Shown in pieces: positions 18,390-26,654 of a stretch of DNA of 64,000 nt (position 1 is its first letter; every line of letters begins with the position of its first letter). Location: assembly GCF_000259275.1 (NCBI RefSeq), contig NC_017735.1:806001-870000 (forward strand), given 5' to 3'. This DNA is from Helicobacter cetorum MIT 99-5656 (lineage in GTDB: Bacteria; Campylobacterota; Campylobacteria; Campylobacterales; Helicobacteraceae). The position numbers and the translations under genes were made by a program. The notes below the pieces were generated by a model. The model saw only the letters and a list, made by a program, of their open reading frames with translations. It searched no databases and was not told where the DNA came from.

Positions 18390-21200
18390 TTAAACCCATA
18401 GTTTTTCAAGCAATGCTTTATGAGCATAGACAATACCGGCTTTCACGCTAGAAGTCGGTGCTTGAGATTGTAAAAACTCGGCGTAATTACGCACTTGCTT
18501 AGTGTGGCTTTGCTGATAATTTTGAGAGCTTTTATAATCCAAGACACACAGGTTTTGTCGCTTGTCCCAAAGCAAAACATCTATTCTATAAACAATTCCT
18601 TGATGTAAGAAGCTGACTTCACCCTTCAGCTCATTACCCCTAAAAAGACTTTGAATTTCAGTATCATCTTCAAAGAGCTTCAAGCTCTCTTCTAAAGCCT
18701 GATAATCCAAACCATAAAACCCATAATGGTAATCTAAATATTCTAAAACACTTTTTTTAGGAATATTATAAGCATATTGACATTCTAAGCCTTTGTGTAA
18801 GGCGACTCCAAAATTAATCGCTTCTTGGTTATCGTTCTTTTCGTAATTTTCATCTTGTTCTTCTTCTATTTCTTGAACCTGTTTGCCATAAGCGTGGGGC
18901 TTAATCAAAATGCTCGTTGCTAAAGGTTCTTTTTGAGAAGGAGTAACTGATTTGATTTTACCTTCTTCTAAAGGCACAAGCTCTAGTTTTTTACACATAT
19001 CTTTTCCATTTTTAGCCACCACAATGAGTCCAAGCCTTGCCCTGGTGAATGCCACATAATACACATTCATCTCTTCGCAACTCTGGCGTCTTTTCTCTTC
19101 TTCTAACGCCCTTTTGTAGGCTTCATCTACTAACTCACGATTTTTCATTCTGTAATAAAGGCGTTTGAGTTCTGTATGGTCATATTCTTCAAGCAATTTA
19201 TCTTGGCGTGTGTGAGCCTTATTCAAACGCTCACACAAAATCACATAAGGAAATTCCATGCCCTTAGATTTATGAATGGTCATAATCTGTGTCCCCTGAG
19301 CGCTTAAAGATGCGATTTGTTGGTTCTCTAATTTTTTTAAAAACTCACTAGCATCTTTACAATCAATGGCTAATTCTAAGCAACTCTGTGCTGGCTCTTC
19401 ATAAAGCTCAAATTGCTCCACTACACGCCACACAAAGCTTGCTACACTCTCTTTTTGTGGTTCAAAACTAGGTAAAGCTATCACATCATCATGCAAGTAT
19501 CCAGCGAGCTTTAAAACACTATGCTTATAAAAGGGCTTATAAGGCTCTTTTGCCAAGGCGTATTCTAAGGCATTCTTAATAATCTTAGATTCTACAAATT
19601 GAGATAAGCTCGCACTAGATTCAGTGCTTGGGTAAATTTCGCTTAAACGCTCTTGTAAGTAATGCTTGATTTCTAAGGCGTTGTCATTAGTAGCGCACAA
19701 AATCGTAATATCTTTAGGCTCAACTTGATGGACTAAGAGATTTTTAACTTCTTGTAAAACTTGCTCTAACACTAACTCACTCTCATCAGCGACCAAGGAC
19801 ACTTTCACATACCCACTTGTAGCGTTCCTTGCAGCATTCCATGTAACATTTTGGGGGCATTTTTGCGGAATATAAGTAGTGGGAAAATTTTGATAAGCTT
19901 TTTCAAAAATTTGATTCACATAGGCTATGACTAGGGGCGAACTACGATAATTAAACTCCAAATTATCTTGGTAAAAGCCTTTAGAGACTTCTTCAAACAG
20001 CGAACTAAAACTCCCCCTAAAGCCATAAATACTCTGTTTCACATCACCTACAAAAAACACGCTTCTGTGCCATTTAGCTTGGCCTACTCCGGCTTTGATT
20101 TCTTCAATAAAAGGGGCTAAAATCTCATAATCACTCAAACTCGTATCTTGAAATTCATCAATCAATATGTGTGCAATTTTGCTGTCTAATCTAAAGTAAA
20201 AAAACTCCGCTGGCATCACTTGGTGGTGTTTAAGCAACTCATAAACCTTGTCCTTAATCGCACTAAAATCTAGGGCTTGGATTTTACAAGTGGCGTTGTC
20301 ATACCATTGAATGAATTGAGGAAACGCTTCAAATAATTCGTATTCTCTAGCTTCATAATAGCGTTTTAATTCTTCTTCAATCCTTTCACATTCTGTGTCT
20401 AAAGTAGGGATTTTATCTCTAAATTTTTTAAAAAATCTATATTCGCTCTTATCTTTAAGCCAGGTTAAAGTGCTGTTTAAAAACCCCTTAAAACTCTCGC
20501 ATTTAATGGCCTTTTTAGCACTATCTGATGCAATTTCTATACTTTGAATTTTAGCCTTTAAGGCTCTTAGCATGCCCAAAAAACGCTCTTCATCAAAAAT
20601 AGGCTTTTGCTTGCTTAAGGCGAATAAAAATTGCTTGTTTTTCAAAGAGCGAACAAGCTCTAAAACTTGCTCGTTTTTATAGCTCTCATAACTCAAACAT
20701 TGAGCGATAAAAACGCTCAATTCTTTGAGTTGCTTGCTATCTAAAACACTCAAAAAACACTCATTAAGCCATTTTTGATACAACTCTGTGTCTTCATTAA
20801 CTTCAAAATTCGCACTCAAACCCACAAACCAGCAAAATTTCCTTAAAATGCTTTGAAAAAACGCATCAATCGTGCTGATTTTAACTTCTGCATTCAAAAA
20901 GCGTTGGTACACCTTTTTGGCATTATCTAGCACAAAACTAGGATTTAAGTCATATTTTTTTTCTAATTCTTTTAGGACATCTTCACTCTTAGGACTTTCC
21001 TTTTGTAAGTCTAGCAAATACCCTAAAATCCGCTCTTTCATTTCGGCTGTGGCTTTTTTAGTGAAAGTGAGCGTTAAAATCTCGCTAGGATTAGCCCCCT
21101 TAAACAGCAAGGCTAAAAAACGCACGCTCAAAGCAAAAGTCTTCCCACTCCCCGCTGAAGCTTTTAAAGCCATGCATTGTCTGTTTGTATCCATTTGCAA
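18390..21200 (-). CDS. addA: AddA-type helicase-nuclease (RecB-like recombination repair subunit)
   Basis: This 936-residue protein has the UvrD/Rep helicase fold with Walker A ASAGSGKTFAL (14-21), a DEFQDTS box (motif II), the motif IV-VI region including VYYVAFTRARLG, and a C-terminal RecB-type nuclease whose catalytic Asp888-x-Lys890 (LDYKSS) is intact. It works with AddB to resect double-strand breaks and initiate RecA recombination; AddB is not in the window. It is divergently transcribed from rpsB across a gap of about 240 bases. Confidence 0.9.
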   Translation of the reverse strand: MQMDTNRQCMALKASAGSGKTFALSVRFLALLFKGANPSEILTLTFTKKATAEMKERILGYLLDLQKESPKSEDVLKELEKKYDLNPSFVLDNAKKVYQRFLNAEVKISTIDAFFQSILRKFCWFVGLSANFEVNEDTELYQKWLNECFLSVLDSKQLKELSVFIAQCLSYESYKNEQVLELVRSLKNKQFLFALSKQKPIFDEERFLGMLRALKAKIQSIEIASDSAKKAIKCESFKGFLNSTLTWLKDKSEYRFFKKFRDKIPTLDTECERIEEELKRYYEAREYELFEAFPQFIQWYDNATCKIQALDFSAIKDKVYELLKHHQVMPAEFFYFRLDSKIAHILIDEFQDTSLSDYEILAPFIEEIKAGVGQAKWHRSVFFVGDVKQSIYGFRGSFSSLFEEVSKGFYQDNLEFNYRSSPLVIAYVNQIFEKAYQNFPTTYIPQKCPQNVTWNAARNATSGYVKVSLVADESELVLEQVLQEVKNLLVHQVEPKDITILCATNDNALEIKHYLQERLSEIYPSTESSASLSQFVESKIIKNALEYALAKEPYKPFYKHSVLKLAGYLHDDVIALPSFEPQKESVASFVWRVVEQFELYEEPAQSCLELAIDCKDASEFLKKLENQQIASLSAQGTQIMTIHKSKGMEFPYVILCERLNKAHTRQDKLLEEYDHTELKRLYYRMKNRELVDEAYKRALEEEKRRQSCEEMNVYYVAFTRARLGLIVVAKNGKDMCKKLELVPLEEGKIKSVTPSQKEPLATSILIKPHAYGKQVQEIEEEQDENYEKNDNQEAINFGVALHKGLECQYAYNIPKKSVLEYLDYHYGFYGLDYQALEESLKLFEDDTEIQSLFRGNELKGEVSFLHQGIVYRIDVLLWDKRQNLCVLDYKSSQNYQQSHTKQVRNYAEFLQSQAPTSSVKAGIVYAHKALLEKLWV

Positions 21201-21282
21201 CTTATCCCAAAAATCTAATTTTGCCTTGCTTATTATACCTAAAAGACATTTTTGCTTAAGCTAAAAAACCTTAATCTTTTGC

Positions 21283-21288
21283 TACAAT
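21283..21288 (+). promoter_or_regulatory. candidate rpsB-tsf promoter (-10 box)
   Basis: TACAAT at 21283-21288, followed by ATTATAGGG, is the best -10 in the gap between divergent addA and rpsB. Transcription would begin near 21295 and give a leader of about 140 bases before rpsB. Confidence 0.45.
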
Positions 21289-21371
21289 TATAGGGTTTTG
21301 TCGCTAATCAACTAAGAAGCGATAAAAGAAAAAGCGTCAAATTCACACATGCTAATCCTTAACTTTAGGTG

Positions 21372-21388
21372 TTCTCTACGATAGAGAA
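21372..21388 (+). promoter_or_regulatory. hairpin in the rpsB leader
   Basis: TTCTCTA at 21372-21378 and TAGAGAA at 21382-21388 form a perfect 7-bp stem with a 3-base loop, about 50 bases before the rpsB start. Many bacteria regulate rpsB-tsf through an S2-binding leader structure; this hairpin could be part of such a leader, but a 3-base loop is tight and no comparison is available. Confidence 0.4.
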
Positions 21389-21437
21389 TTAAACGAGCAT
21401 GGAGGATAGAACCAAAAACACTTTAAGGAGAACATTC

Positions 21438-22232
21438 ATGGTAACCATGAAAGATTTATTAGAATGTGGTGTGCATTTTGGACACCAAACAAGGCGTTGG
21501 AATCCTAAAACCAAAAAATTCATTTTTGGGGTTAGAAAAAATATTCATATTATTGATTTGCAAAAGACTTTGCGTTATTTTAGATACACTTATAACATCG
21601 TGCGTGATGCCACCGCACAAGGTAAGAGCATCATGTTTGTAGGCACTAAAAAACAAGCGAATGAAACCTTAAAAGAATTTGCCCAAGAGATTCAAGTCCC
21701 TTATGTAAACTACCGCTGGCTTGGTGGAATGCTTACAAACTTCAGCACCATTAGAAAATCCGTAAGAAAATTAGAAATCATTGAAGAAATGGAAAATAGC
21801 GGTCAAATTGACTTGTTGACTAAAAAAGAAAAACTAATGATTCTAAGAAAAAAAGAAAAATTAGACAAGTATCTTGGTGGTGTGCGTCATATGAAAAAAA
21901 TCCCTGATATGATTTTTATCATTGATGTGGCTAAAGAAAAAATTGCTGTAGCAGAGGCTAGAAAACTTCATATCCCTATCGTGGCTCCGCTAGATACAAA
22001 TTGCGACCCTGATTTAGTGGATTACCCCATTCCTGGAAATGATGATGCGATTCGCTCCATTAGATTATTCTGCAAAGAAATGAGCGAAGCGATTTTAGAA
22101 GGGCGAGAACTCATGCAAGAAGAAATCGCTCATTCTGATGAAAATAGCGAAGAAATAGAGTTTGTAACTAACGAAGAAAAAGAAGAAGTGATTGCAGAAA
22201 TCAAAGAAGAAGTAGCACAAGGAGCAGAATAA
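21438..22232 (+). CDS. rpsB: 30S ribosomal protein S2
   Basis: This 264-residue protein starts [17 protein letters not shown], a strongly conserved S2 N terminus. An upstream in-frame ATG at 21399 is rejected because AAGGAGA lies directly before the ATG at 21438. It has the S2 motifs [10 protein letters not shown] and [11 protein letters not shown], and an acidic C-terminal extension rich in Glu. It is the first gene of rpsB-tsf; the tsf ATG overlaps its stop by 1 base. Confidence 0.97.
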   Translation: MVTMKDLLECGVHFGHQTRRWNPKTKKFIFGVRKNIHIIDLQKTLRYFRYTYNIVRDATAQGKSIMFVGTKKQANETLKEFAQEIQVPYVNYRWLGGMLTNFSTIRKSVRKLEIIEEMENSGQIDLLTKKEKLMILRKKEKLDKYLGGVRHMKKIPDMIFIIDVAKEKIAVAEARKLHIPIVAPLDTNCDPDLVDYPIPGNDDAIRSIRLFCKEMSEAILEGRELMQEEIAHSDENSEEIEFVTNEEKEEVIAEIKEEVAQGAE

Positions 22233-23299
22233 TGGCAGAGATTAACGCACAATTAGTCAAGCAACTAAGAGACTTAACTGATGCTGGCATGATGGATTGT
22301 AAGAAAGCTCTTGTAGAAGTGGGCGGGGACTTACAAAAAGCGATTGATTTCTTGCGTGAAAAAGGCTTGAGCAAAGCCGCTAAGAAAGTCGATAGAATCG
22401 CCGCTGAGGGCGTAGTCGCTTTAGAAGTAGCGAGCGATTTTAAAAGTGCGGTTATGGTAGAAATCAATAGCGAAACAGATTTTGTAGCTAAAAATGAGGG
22501 CTTTAAGGAATTAGTGAAAAAGACTTTAGAGACTATCAAAACCCACAATACCCACACTACAGAAGAGCTACTAAAAAGCTCGTTAGACAACAAGCCTTTT
22601 GAAGAATATTTACATTCTCAAATCGCAGTGATTGGCGAAAACATCTTAGTGAGAAAAATCGCTAATTTTAAAGCCCCTAGCTCTCATATCATCAATGGTT
22701 ATGCGCATTCTAACGCCAGAGTGGGTGTGTTAATCACCATGAAATACAATGATGAGAACAACGCTAAAAAAGTTGCTGAACTAGCAAGAAATATCGCTAT
22801 GCATGCCGCAGCGATGAAACCCCAAGTATTAGATTGCAAAGACTTTAGCCTTGATTTTGTCAAAAAAGAAACTCTAGCTTTAATTGCTGAAATTGAAAAA
22901 GAAAACGAAGAGGCTAAACGCTTAGGCAAACCTTTAAAAAACATTCCTACTTTTGGTAGTAGCATTGAATTAAGCAATGAAGTTCTAGCTAATCAAAAGA
23001 AAGCCTTTGAAAACGAATTAAAAGAGCAAGGCAAGCCTGAGCAAATCTGGGATAAAATCGTTCCGGGAAAAATGGAAAGATTTATCGCTGATAACACACT
23101 CATTGACCAGCGCCTAACCCTTTTAGGACAATTCTATGTAATGGATGATAAAAAGACTATCGCTCAAGTGGTCGCTGACTATTCAAAAGAATTAAACGAT
23201 TCTTTAGAAATCACTGAATATGTGCGTTTTGAGCTAGGCGAAGGCATTGAGAAAAAAGTAGAAAATTTCGCTGAAGAAGTTGCTTTGCAAATGAAATAA
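22232..23299 (+). CDS. tsf: elongation factor Ts
   Basis: This 355-residue guanine-nucleotide exchange factor for EF-Tu has an N-terminal UBA-like domain (KQLRDLTDAGMMDCKKAL, about 10-27) and the conserved NSETDFVAKNEGF core motif (near residue 79). A C-terminal coiled-coil region follows. It is longer than E. coli EF-Ts (283) as usual for epsilonproteobacteria. It is followed within 2 bases by a clear intrinsic-terminator hairpin. Confidence 0.97.
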   Translation: MAEINAQLVKQLRDLTDAGMMDCKKALVEVGGDLQKAIDFLREKGLSKAAKKVDRIAAEGVVALEVASDFKSAVMVEINSETDFVAKNEGFKELVKKTLETIKTHNTHTTEELLKSSLDNKPFEEYLHSQIAVIGENILVRKIANFKAPSSHIINGYAHSNARVGVLITMKYNDENNAKKVAELARNIAMHAAAMKPQVLDCKDFSLDFVKKETLALIAEIEKENEEAKRLGKPLKNIPTFGSSIELSNEVLANQKKAFENELKEQGKPEQIWDKIVPGKMERFIADNTLIDQRLTLLGQFYVMDDKKTIAQVVADYSKELNDSLEITEYVRFELGEGIEKKVENFAEEVALQMK

Positions 23300-23300
23300 A

Positions 23301-23327
23301 TTTTTAAGCGCATTTTGTGCTTAAAAA
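23301..23327 (+). terminator. hairpin after rpsB-tsf
   Basis: TTTTTAAGC at 23301-23309 and GCTTAAAAA at 23319-23327 form a perfect 9-bp stem directly after the tsf stop codon. The stem is AT-rich with A and T tracts on either side, so it could terminate in both directions. It sits 3 bases before a TATAAT box. Confidence 0.6.
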
Positions 23328-23330
23328 CCC

Positions 23331-23336
23331 TATAAT
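23331..23336 (+). promoter_or_regulatory. consensus -10 box upstream of a small ORF
   Basis: A perfect TATAAT at 23331-23336 follows the tsf terminator and lies 30 bases before the ATG of the short ORF at 23366, giving an expected start near 23343. Confidence 0.5.
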
Positions 23337-23365
23337 ATTTTTGATACCAAATACACTAGGACTAC

Positions 23366-23503
23366 ATGCCCTACAGATTAGAAAAAGACTTCCAAGACTT
23401 AATCGCTAACAACAGCAATATTCAAAAAGATATTTGTTCTATTTTAGAAGTAGAATATAAAGATTTTACTTTTAAAAACAAGCCATCAATTATTGTCTTT
23501 TAA
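23366..23503 (+). CDS. 45-residue hypothetical protein, possibly a truncated gene
   Basis: This ORF begins MPYRLEKDFQDLIANN and ends FKNKPSIIVF before TAA. It has its own -10 box upstream and Helicobacter-like codons. The beginning reads like the N terminus of a larger DNA-acting protein that has been cut off, because it abuts the laterally acquired EcoRV-type region whose other side carries a broken methyltransferase. I recognise no family. It may be a remnant rather than a working gene. Confidence 0.35.
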   Translation: MPYRLEKDFQDLIANNSNIQKDICSILEVEYKDFTFKNKPSIIVF

Positions 23504-23542
23504 TAGTTTTGCTGTTATTATAAACAATCAATTTAGGGGTTA

Positions 23543-24389
23543 ATGATGAATACAGCAAAACAAAATTTTATTGATAAACTTAAAGATTTTGCAACAGAAC
23601 TAACTGATTATGTTACAACTCAATTAGGAGATTGGAATATTAAAGGATTTATTGATACAGATAGAAATATTTATACGATTTCATCAGATACTAAAATTAT
23701 TTCAAAAATTCTTGAAATCCAACTTTTTCCAAAATTTAAAATATTTGCTAATAAAAATGGGTATGAAATTATTCTTGCTGAAAAACAAAATGGGTATCCC
23801 GACCTGTCTTTTGTATGTAAGAAAAATCCAAAAATAAAGTTTGCTGTAGATATAAAAACAACCTATCGCTTAGATGATTGTCTAGGTTTTTGTAATGGTT
23901 TTACATTGGGTTCGCATGGTGAATATTTTAGAAATCGCACTAGCACAAAAAATATTCAATTCCCTTATTCGCATTATCTAGGTCATATTTGTTTAGGTAT
24001 TTTATATACACGAGCTACTTCTAGTGATATAGATGAAACAAAAATTTTACAATTAGATAAATTAGATAGCATTACTTCTGTTATTAAAGATTTTATATTC
24101 TTTGCCGAAGAAAAATGGAAAATCGCTAGTGATAAAGGTGGAAGTGGTAATACAAGCTAATATTGGTAGCATTCAATATATTGATGATATTTTGCAAGGA
24201 AATGGCGTATTTAAAAATCTTGGAGAACAAATTTTTGATGAATATTGGATTAATCAAGGTGTATTAACAATACCTGATCTAAAAAATCAAGGTAGCTTTA
24301 AAAAACTGACAAAGTTAGCCGAGTTTCTTGAATTTAAAGGAATTGATATTCAAAAAATTAATCCTATGAAAAATAAGAGCAAATCTTAA
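23543..24389 (+). pseudogene. EcoRV-family type II restriction endonuclease, frameshifted
   Basis: The first frame (23543-24160, 205 aa) matches EcoRV along its length. The catalytic pattern is Pro86-Asp87, then Asp103-x-Lys105, with the same 16-residue spacing as Asp74 and Asp90/Lys92 of EcoRV. It is followed by KTTY, FTLG, a TKNI(Q/V) segment and EEKWKIASDKGGSGNT. At GSGNT the frame ends in a stop. The continuation ANIGSIQYIDDIL...FDEYWIN lies in another frame (from about 24156) and matches the EcoRV segment NIGSI...FLDYWRN. Removing one base at about 24154-24155 restores a fused protein of about 281 residues. The break lies before the C-terminal DNA-binding part, so the enzyme is probably inactive unless the base is a sequencing error. 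The DNA is visibly AT-richer than its neighbours, suggesting transfer. Confidence 0.85.
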
Positions 24390-25234
24390 TGACAAAAATA
24401 TTTGTTCCACCTATAAAATCGCAAGGTATTAAAACAAAATTGGTAGATTGGATTAAGGAAAGTTCAAAAAAAGTTAAATTTGAGCGTTGGGTTGAGCCGT
24501 TTATGGGGACAGGCGTTGTAGCCTTTAATATTCAACCCCAAAAAGCCTTATTGTGCGATAATAATCCGCATTTAATTTGTTTTTATAAAGCTATTCAAGA
24601 TGAAAAAATCACTCCAAAAATTGTGAGAGATTTTCTTAATAAAGAAGGTTTGAAATTATTGCAGAGCAATGGAGAATATTATTATGAAGTGAGAGAACGA
24701 TTTAATAAAAACCACAACTCTCTTGATTTTTTATTCTTAAATCGTGCATGTTTTAATGGTATGATACGCTTTAATCAAAAAGGAAAATTTAATGTTCCAT
24801 TTTGTAAAAATCCTCAGCGCTTTGCTCAAAGTTTGGTTACTAAAATTGTTAATCAAGTGGAAAATATAGCAAAAATTATTAAAAGCAATCATTATGAATT
24901 TAAGTGTCAAGATTTTCAAGAAACACTTTTAGAAACAAATCAAGACGATTTAATTTATGCTGACCCCCCTTATATTGGAAGAAATACGGATTATTTTGAT
25001 TGCTGGAATGAAGAAAACGAAGTTATACTGCAACAAATATTATCAAAATCTAAACACAAGTTCATTCTTTCTACATGGTTTAGCAATAAATACCGCAAAA
25101 ATCATTATATTTTTTCTATTTGGAAAAATTATCACATAATAACTAAAGAACATTTTTATTATGTTGGAGCAAAAGAAAACAATCGTAATATCATTTATGA
25201 AGCACTTTTGTCAAATGTGAATATATCGTATTAA
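24389..25234 (+). CDS. adenine-N6 DNA methyltransferase of the EcoRV-type system (D12 class)
   Basis: This 281-residue methyltransferase has the SAM-binding motif EPFMGTG (36-42) and the catalytic motif DPPY (192-195), the order expected for the D12/Dam-like alpha class to which M.EcoRV belongs. Its ATG overlaps the stop of the endonuclease remnant by one base (TAATG). From the partner it should methylate the first adenine-type position of GATATC; this specificity is inferred from the endonuclease, not seen. The gene is intact, so the chromosome could still be modified although the endonuclease is broken. Codons and base composition are strongly AT-rich compared with the flanking housekeeping genes. 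Confidence 0.85.
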   Translation: MTKIFVPPIKSQGIKTKLVDWIKESSKKVKFERWVEPFMGTGVVAFNIQPQKALLCDNNPHLICFYKAIQDEKITPKIVRDFLNKEGLKLLQSNGEYYYEVRERFNKNHNSLDFLFLNRACFNGMIRFNQKGKFNVPFCKNPQRFAQSLVTKIVNQVENIAKIIKSNHYEFKCQDFQETLLETNQDDLIYADPPYIGRNTDYFDCWNEENEVILQQILSKSKHKFILSTWFSNKYRKNHYIFSIWKNYHIITKEHFYYVGAKENNRNIIYEALLSNVNISY

Positions 25235-25250
25235 TAACATAATAATATTA

Positions 25251-25742
25251 AAAATAAAACTTAAATTAGATTTTAAAGTTTTACCTACAAATTTTAAGAA
25301 ACCTTTTTTAATTAGAGATGCTTTTAATCTGATTGACTATTCTAACTTAGATGATACAGACAATTTTCCCATGCAACACAATGAAAAGACCATTGAACGC
25401 TTTAAATTCATACAAGAAGGTAAAAATATAAAAGATTGTATAGAGAATCTACCCAAGCATTTACAAATTTCTCAATTTTATTCTAGGGGTAACACCATGC
25501 GTTTAAAAATGGACTCTCTTGCCCCAACCTTAGTCCCAGGGCATAGTAATTTTCCTATCCACCCAACAGAACACAGGAGTATTACCATTAGAGAAGCAGC
25601 CACCATTACAGGCTTTCCCACCCATTATAAATTTTTTGGCTCACACACCAAGCGTTGCGAACAAGTAGGCAACGCTGTGCCTATTGCCTTATCAAGTGCT
25701 ATTGCTAAGGAAGTTAAAAGGTTTTTAGATAGTTTAAGATAA
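25251..25742 (+). pseudogene. C-terminal remnant of a cytosine-5 DNA methyltransferase
   Basis: The ORF keeps only the end of a C5 methyltransferase: the target-recognition tail plus motifs IX and X, seen as HRSITIREAATITGFP and CEQVGNAVPIALSSAI. The SAM-binding FxGxG, the catalytic PCQ, ENV and QxRxR motifs are all missing. The frame is open upstream of the first ATG (25371) without a start and runs into the adjacent EcoRV-type methyltransferase. Catalysis is therefore impossible. It looks like a gene whose 5' part was lost when the neighbouring R-M system was inserted. Confidence 0.85.
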
Positions 25743-25949
25743 AAAACTATGTAGCACGAACAAGCCCCTTGCAAATTCAGTCATTTTAAAACCATGTTTT
25801 CTGTTAGTCTTTTCCCCTATATGGCATTAGCTTTGTGTTTAGTGGGCTATATTCTTTATAAAATTTTTATCAAATAGATATTGTAGTTTCTTAAAAACTT
25901 TTGGCTTTGATTGGCCGTCTTTTTTACAAAGTCTTTCAAATATTTTGCT
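25743..25949. other. intergenic region with one small hydrophobic ORF
   Basis: Between the methyltransferase remnant and the convergent minus-strand gene there is no tRNA or strong terminator. The only structure of note is a 27-codon plus-strand ORF (25794-25877), listed separately. Confidence 0.4.
25794..25877 (+). CDS. possible 27-residue membrane peptide
   Basis: ATG at 25794 to TAG at 25875-25877 encodes a peptide that is one membrane helix (FPYMALALCLVGYILYKIF) with a Lys at the end. It is the right size for a small membrane subunit such as KdpF, but no partner gene is nearby and no Shine-Dalgarno is visible, so it may be chance. Confidence 0.2.
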   Translation: MFSVSLFPYMALALCLVGYILYKIFIK

Positions 25950-26576
25950 CTAAACTTTAGCCTTAAACAACGCCACGCACCCTACTATTTCTATTTTTAC
26001 TTCTTTAAAATAGTGTTCTAAAACACGCTTTAAGCTTTCTTTGTCATCGTTGAGATTAGAGAAAATGCCTTTTTGATTGTAAATTTTCATAAGCTTTGAG
26101 CCTAGCTTGTTATGATTAAAATTTAAAATCGTGCTACCAAATACAACCGCCCCCTTATTCAATAAGGGTCGTAGGTATTCAAAGCACTTGCCTTTTTGCT
26201 CCAAATTCCCAGGTAAGCAATGCAATAAATAATTCACACTCATAGAAAGAAAAGGCTCACAATCAAGTTTAATAGGCTTTAAAACATCTACTTGATAAGC
26301 CTTAGCTTTTAGGGGTAAAAGGCGATTTTGTGTCATTTCTAGGCTATTAGGGTTTAAGTCTAGTAATGCAATTTTTTCTAAAGGGCATTTTTTGAGATAA
26401 TAGCCTGTCCCTACGCCAACATCAGCGTGATTAGAACTGACATTTTGCAAAAACAAATTTTCTATCCTTTTAGTTTCACAACGCCAAAAAAAGCGGTTAG
26501 ATATGCCTAAAACCCATAAATCATAGATTTTTAACACCCATGGATTATAAATAGCTTGCCCTTGATGAGTATCCAC
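25950..26576 (-). CDS. class I SAM-dependent methyltransferase, substrate unknown
   Basis: This 208-residue protein has the glycine-rich SAM-binding motif VGVGTGYYLKK near residue 55 and an acidic residue in LLDLNPNS about 20 residues later, the usual class I pattern. A middle segment SMSVNYLLHCLPG corresponds to motif IV, with no DPPY/NPPF, so the substrate is more likely a small molecule than DNA. It is separated by about 78 bases from an upstream DNA methyltransferase on the same strand. No specific role can be assigned. Confidence 0.8.
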   Translation of the reverse strand: MDTHQGQAIYNPWVLKIYDLWVLGISNRFFWRCETKRIENLFLQNVSSNHADVGVGTGYYLKKCPLEKIALLDLNPNSLEMTQNRLLPLKAKAYQVDVLKPIKLDCEPFLSMSVNYLLHCLPGNLEQKGKCFEYLRPLLNKGAVVFGSTILNFNHNKLGSKLMKIYNQKGIFSNLNDDKESLKRVLEHYFKEVKIEIVGCVALFKAKV

Positions 26577-26654
26577 GAAAAGTCCTTATTCAATATTAGT
26601 AAATGGATATTATACAAAAGAATGGTTTAACTAAGTTAAATAGCTACTTTTCAA

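Noticed and set aside
24150-24160. Programmed frameshift or slippage in the EcoRV-type gene
   Set aside because: The sequence at the break has no slippery heptamer and no homopolymer beyond two A; a simple indel or sequencing error explains it better.
24102-24389. The 95-residue ORF as an independent gene
   Set aside because: Its useful part continues the EcoRV match of the preceding frame; the first residues (before ANIGS) are out-of-frame reading of the endonuclease. It is the second half of a frameshifted gene.
25371-25742. The 123-residue ORF as a complete gene
   Set aside because: It contains only motifs IX and X of a C5 methyltransferase and the frame is open upstream without a start. 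It is a remnant.
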